Part shown: positions 61,527 through 64,000 of the stretch, in pieces
Layout of the letters: the number at the start of each line of letters is the position of its first letter
Position numbering within the stretch: position 1 is the first letter of the stretch
DNA from: Paucibacter sp963740455
GTDB taxonomy: Bacteria > Pseudomonadota > Gammaproteobacteria > Burkholderiales > Burkholderiaceae_C
Length of the DNA stretch: 64,000 nucleotides
Direction: 5' to 3'
Assembly: GCA_963740455.1 (NCBI GenBank)
Contig: CAVUEF010000007.1
Coordinates: 248,001-312,000, forward strand
Program-made: the position numbers and the translations under genes
The notes under the pieces: model-generated
What the model was told of the DNA's origin: nothing
Database searches by the model: none
What the model saw: only the letters and a program-made list of their open reading frames with translations

Positions 61527-62120
61527 ATGGTCAAGAAGGTCAAGACGAAGGCAGAAAGCCCGTCAGCTTCAGCGTCAGATATTCCCGCCGGCTTGTTCGA
61601 CAGCTCGGTCGCCCAGACCATCAAGGACTCGGCCCAGCAGATCTGGCTGGCCGGACTGGGCGCTTATTCCAAAGCCCAGGGCGAAGGCGGCAAGGTGTTC
61701 GACAAGCTGATCAAGGAAGGCGCCAGTCTGCAACGCAAGACGCGCGGCATGGCCGAAGAAAGAATCAGCGAAGTCGGCAACAAGATGAGCGAGATGGCCG
61801 GTGAAGTCGGCGCCAAGGCGGGTCAGCAATGGGACAAGCTCGAATCGATTTTCGAAGACCGCGTGGCCAAATCGCTGAAGCGCCTTGACGTGCCCAAGGC
61901 AAGCGACGTGGCCGCCTTGCTCAAGCGCATCGATGCGCTCAGCGCCGCCGTCGCCAAGCTCAGCACACCGGTCAAGCCGCCCGCAGCCAAGAAGGCGGCG
62001 GCCAAACCCGTGGCGTCCAAGCAGGCGGTGGCCGGCAAGCGCGCTGCGCCTGCCAAGAAGGCCGCCGCGCCCGCCAAGAAAGTGGCTGCAAAGCGACCTG
62101 CGCGCAAGACCGCGCGCTGA
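61527..62120 (+). CDS. Phasin-family protein with lysine/alanine-rich tail (PhaF/PhaI-like)
   Basis: 197 residues. The first 130 form an amphipathic helix region (QTIKDSAQQIWLAGLGAYSKA, then GKVFDKLIKEGASLQ and EVGNKMSEMAGEVG) typical of polyhydroxyalkanoate granule proteins. The last 65 residues are lysine/alanine/proline repeats like histone H1, as in PhaF, which tethers granules to DNA. An AAGGAG site stands six bases before the ATG, and a TATAGT -10-like hexamer is 35 bases further up. Confidence 0.87.
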   Translation: MVKKVKTKAESPSASASDIPAGLFDSSVAQTIKDSAQQIWLAGLGAYSKAQGEGGKVFDKLIKEGASLQRKTRGMAEERISEVGNKMSEMAGEVGAKAGQQWDKLESIFEDRVAKSLKRLDVPKASDVAALLKRIDALSAAVAKLSTPVKPPAAKKAAAKPVASKQAVAGKRAAPAKKAAAPAKKVAAKRPARKTAR

Positions 62121-62135
62121 CGCGAAGCCTGGCGG

Positions 62136-63623
62136 CTACCCCAGATAACGGCCGCGCAGGTGCGCCTTGAAGTGCGCCGGGTTCAGCGTTTCACCGCTGG
62201 CGCGTTGCACCAGCTCGGGCGTCTCGAAGCGGCTGGCCTGGCTCCAGATGTTCGCGTTCAGCCAGTCGAACACGCACGTCAACTCACCGCTGGCAATGCG
62301 CTGATCCAGCTCCGGCAGCGCGCGGCGCATCGCTGCAAACCACTGTGCTGCGTACATCGCGCCCAGCGTGTAGCAGGGGAAGTAGCCGATCAGGCCGACG
62401 CCCCAGTGCACGTCTTGCATGCAGCCGTCCTTGAAATTGCCGCGCGTATCGATGCCGAGCAGCTCCATCATCTTGGCGTCCCACAGCGCCGGGATGTCGT
62501 CCACCTCGATCAAGCCTTCGACCAAGGGCCGCTCGATCTCGTAGCGCAGGATCACATGCGCGGGATAAGTCACTTCATCGGCATCAACGCGGATGAAGCC
62601 GGGCGCAACGCGCGTCAGCAGGCGCGTCAGATTGTCCGCCTCGAAGGCGGGGCTGGCGCCGATGTGCTTGTTCAGCAGCGGCAGCAACTGCCTGGCAAAC
62701 CCGGGGTGACAGCCGAGCTGCATCTCGAAGCTCAGGCTCTGGCTTTCATGCACGCCCATCGAGCGCGCCGTTCCGATCGGCTGACCGAGCCAGTGGCGCG
62801 GCAGGTTCTGCTCGTAGCGCGCATGGCCGGTTTCATGCATCGTGCCGGTCATGCTTTGCACGAAGCTGTCCTCGCGGTAGCGCGTCGTCAGGCGCACATC
62901 TTCGGGCACACCGCCACAAAACGGGTGCGTGCTCTCGTCCAGGCGTCCGGCCTCGAAATCAAAACCCAGCAGGGTCATCACCTCCAGGCCGAGCGCGCGT
63001 TGCCCCGCCTTCGGGAACGGACCGGTGGGCGCCAGCGTGCGCTCGCCGGCCTGGCGCTCCTGCACCCGGCTGATCAACCCGGGCAACCACTGGCGCAAGT
63101 CGCCGAACACGCGATCGACCTCCAAGCTGCTCATGCCGGGCTCGTAGTTGTCCATCAGCGCGTCGTACAGCGACATGCCCTTCGCGTCGGCAAGGTGGCG
63201 CGCCTCTTCGCGCGTGAGCCGCACCACTTCGCGCAGGTTCTGTGCGTAGCCGCTCCAGTCATTGGCGGGGCGCTGGCTGCGCCAGGCATGTTCGCAGCGC
63301 GACACCGCCAATGACTTGGCCTGCACCAGCGCTTGCGGCAGCGCGTTCGAGGCGCGCCATGCACGCCTCATTTCGCGCAGATTGGCGCGCGCCTCGTCGT
63401 CCAGCGGCTCTTGCTCGGCCTTCGCCAGCAGGGGCGGCAAGGCGCTGTCGGTGCGCAGCTGGTGCAGCACGCCGTCCATTTCGGCCATCGCCAGCGCACG
63501 CGCTTCGCTGCCCTTGGGTGGCATGTTGGCGGCCTGGTCCCAGTCGGCCATCGATTGCAGATGCGACAGTCTGTACAGGCGCTCGTGGCGCTGTTTGAGT
63601 TCGGTGTAGGCGGGAGTTGTCAT
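62136..63623 (-). CDS. Carboxypeptidase M32 (thermostable carboxypeptidase 1 type)
   Basis: 495 residues. The metal-binding HETGHARYEQ is the HExxH site, GVHESQSLSFEMQLG the HES-type third ligand, and DEVTYPAHVILRYEIER the family signature. MADWDQAANMPPKGSEAR near the start is also characteristic. Zinc or cobalt metallopeptidase that removes C-terminal residues. The start at MTTPAYTELK (63623) fits the family; convergent with the phasin gene. Confidence 0.93.
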   Translation of the reverse strand: MTTPAYTELKQRHERLYRLSHLQSMADWDQAANMPPKGSEARALAMAEMDGVLHQLRTDSALPPLLAKAEQEPLDDEARANLREMRRAWRASNALPQALVQAKSLAVSRCEHAWRSQRPANDWSGYAQNLREVVRLTREEARHLADAKGMSLYDALMDNYEPGMSSLEVDRVFGDLRQWLPGLISRVQERQAGERTLAPTGPFPKAGQRALGLEVMTLLGFDFEAGRLDESTHPFCGGVPEDVRLTTRYREDSFVQSMTGTMHETGHARYEQNLPRHWLGQPIGTARSMGVHESQSLSFEMQLGCHPGFARQLLPLLNKHIGASPAFEADNLTRLLTRVAPGFIRVDADEVTYPAHVILRYEIERPLVEGLIEVDDIPALWDAKMMELLGIDTRGNFKDGCMQDVHWGVGLIGYFPCYTLGAMYAAQWFAAMRRALPELDQRIASGELTCVFDWLNANIWSQASRFETPELVQRASGETLNPAHFKAHLRGRYLG

Positions 63624-63708
63624 GTTGGCGGCAAGGCCCGATGGGGCGGTGAAGTGAATGTGCGTCGCCGATAAGGCGAGGCCGTATTCTCGCCGGCTCT
63701 GGCGCAAC

Positions 63709-64000
63709 TCAGGTCTGAAATTGTCCAGGGAAAACCCACAAGAGATAGGCCGTCATGGTGACATAGCGCAGGAACTTGCCCACCGCCATGAAGGCCAGGC
63801 AAGGCCAGAACGGCAGGCGCAGCCAGCCGGCCACGGCGCACAGCGGGTCGCCCACGACGGGCAACCAGGCGAGCAAGCAGGCCTTGGCGCCGAAACGCTC
63901 GAGCCAGCGCAAGGCGCGCGCTTGTGGAGCGTGGTGCGTGCGGGTCTCATAGAGTCGTTCGGCGCCGTAGCCCATCCACCAGGTCAATGCACCGCCCAGC
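63709..64000 (-). CDS. YqaA/DedA-like membrane protein, partial
   Basis: The C-terminal 97 residues of a small inner-membrane protein whose start lies beyond the window. LGGALTWWMGYGAERLYETR, then RWLERFGAKACLLAWLPVVGDPLCAVAGWLRLPF and a last membrane segment ending in VFPGQF match the YqaA branch of the DedA/SNARE-associated group, which handles phospholipid or ion transport. The substrate is unknown. Confidence 0.8.
   Translation of the reverse strand, partial: LGGALTWWMGYGAERLYETRTHHAPQARALRWLERFGAKACLLAWLPVVGDPLCAVAGWLRLPFWPCLAFMAVGKFLRYVTMTAYLLWVFPGQFQT

Noticed and set aside
61980..62110. Lysine/alanine repeats as a DNA repeat or histone gene
   Set aside because: They are the usual C-terminal tail of PhaF-like phasins, continuous with the phasin domain.

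Overview
The window is a stretch of bacterial chromosome from a high-GC betaproteobacterium, order Burkholderiales, most like Comamonadaceae. The clues are protein character and gene neighbourhoods typical of that group: secA-argJ, sspA-sspB-petABC, hisI-hisE-hinT-tatABC, ubiE-ubiJ-ubiB-FmdB-DUF502-aspS-nudB, a Bug-type solute receptor, a phasin, and the large FAD/Fe-S DUF3683-type oxidoreductase. No species is claimed.

Layout. 0-8 kb: end of trmL, a Bug receptor, gpsA-secB-grxC-rhodanese (reverse strand), gpmA, a universal stress protein, clsB with an endonuclease/exonuclease/phosphatase partner, and nudB. 8.04-12.58 kb: an accessory block between nudB and aspS. It holds an IS630-family element, a DsrE-like exported protein, a DsbG-like protein and an Lgt-like/TlpA fusion, opposite a two-component system reduced by deletion to the start of the regulator joined to the end of the kinase. 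12.6-17.6 kb: aspS, DUF502, FmdB, ubiB, ubiJ. 17.8-25.3 kb: a sugar-nucleotide block (galE, manC, rmlB, rmlD, rmlA, rmlC, wecB, EpsD-type PPIase). In it manC and rmlB are frameshifted, rmlA has lost its middle, and rmlC carries a short out-of-frame segment. 25.3-31.2 kb: ubiE, DUF971, a HIT protein and the 1376-residue oxidoreductase. 31.4-36.7 kb: ugpB-ugpA-ugpE-ugpC-ugpQ for uptake and hydrolysis of glycerophosphodiesters. 36.7-44.4 kb: GNAT, MFS, argJ, GNAT, secA, divergent dciA, tRNA-Thr. 44.4-48.7 kb: sspB, sspA, and the cytochrome bc1 genes. 48.8-55 kb: mscL, DUF1631, pdxA, a DegS/DegP-like protease. 54.3-57.3 kb: tatC-tatB-tatA-hinT-hisE-hisI (reverse strand). 57.3-64 kb: mutT, DUF815 ATPase, slmA-like regulator, HAD phosphatase, argB, phasin, M32 carboxypeptidase, and a partial YqaA/DedA-like protein.

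Most of the window is core metabolism, envelope and secretion. The interesting material is in two decaying accessory blocks and in small repeats: an IS630 insertion exactly in a stop codon; a 234-bp MITE-like element with 17-bp terminal inverted repeats and a 5-bp target duplication at the start codon of hisI; a dispersed palindrome family whose arms change in a compensatory way between copies; and a perfect 80-bp tandem duplication overlapping the end of dciA. I saw no CRISPR array, prophage or rRNA. The best candidates for a second look are the redox/two-component remnant and the two non-coding repeat types; none is a demonstrated new system.
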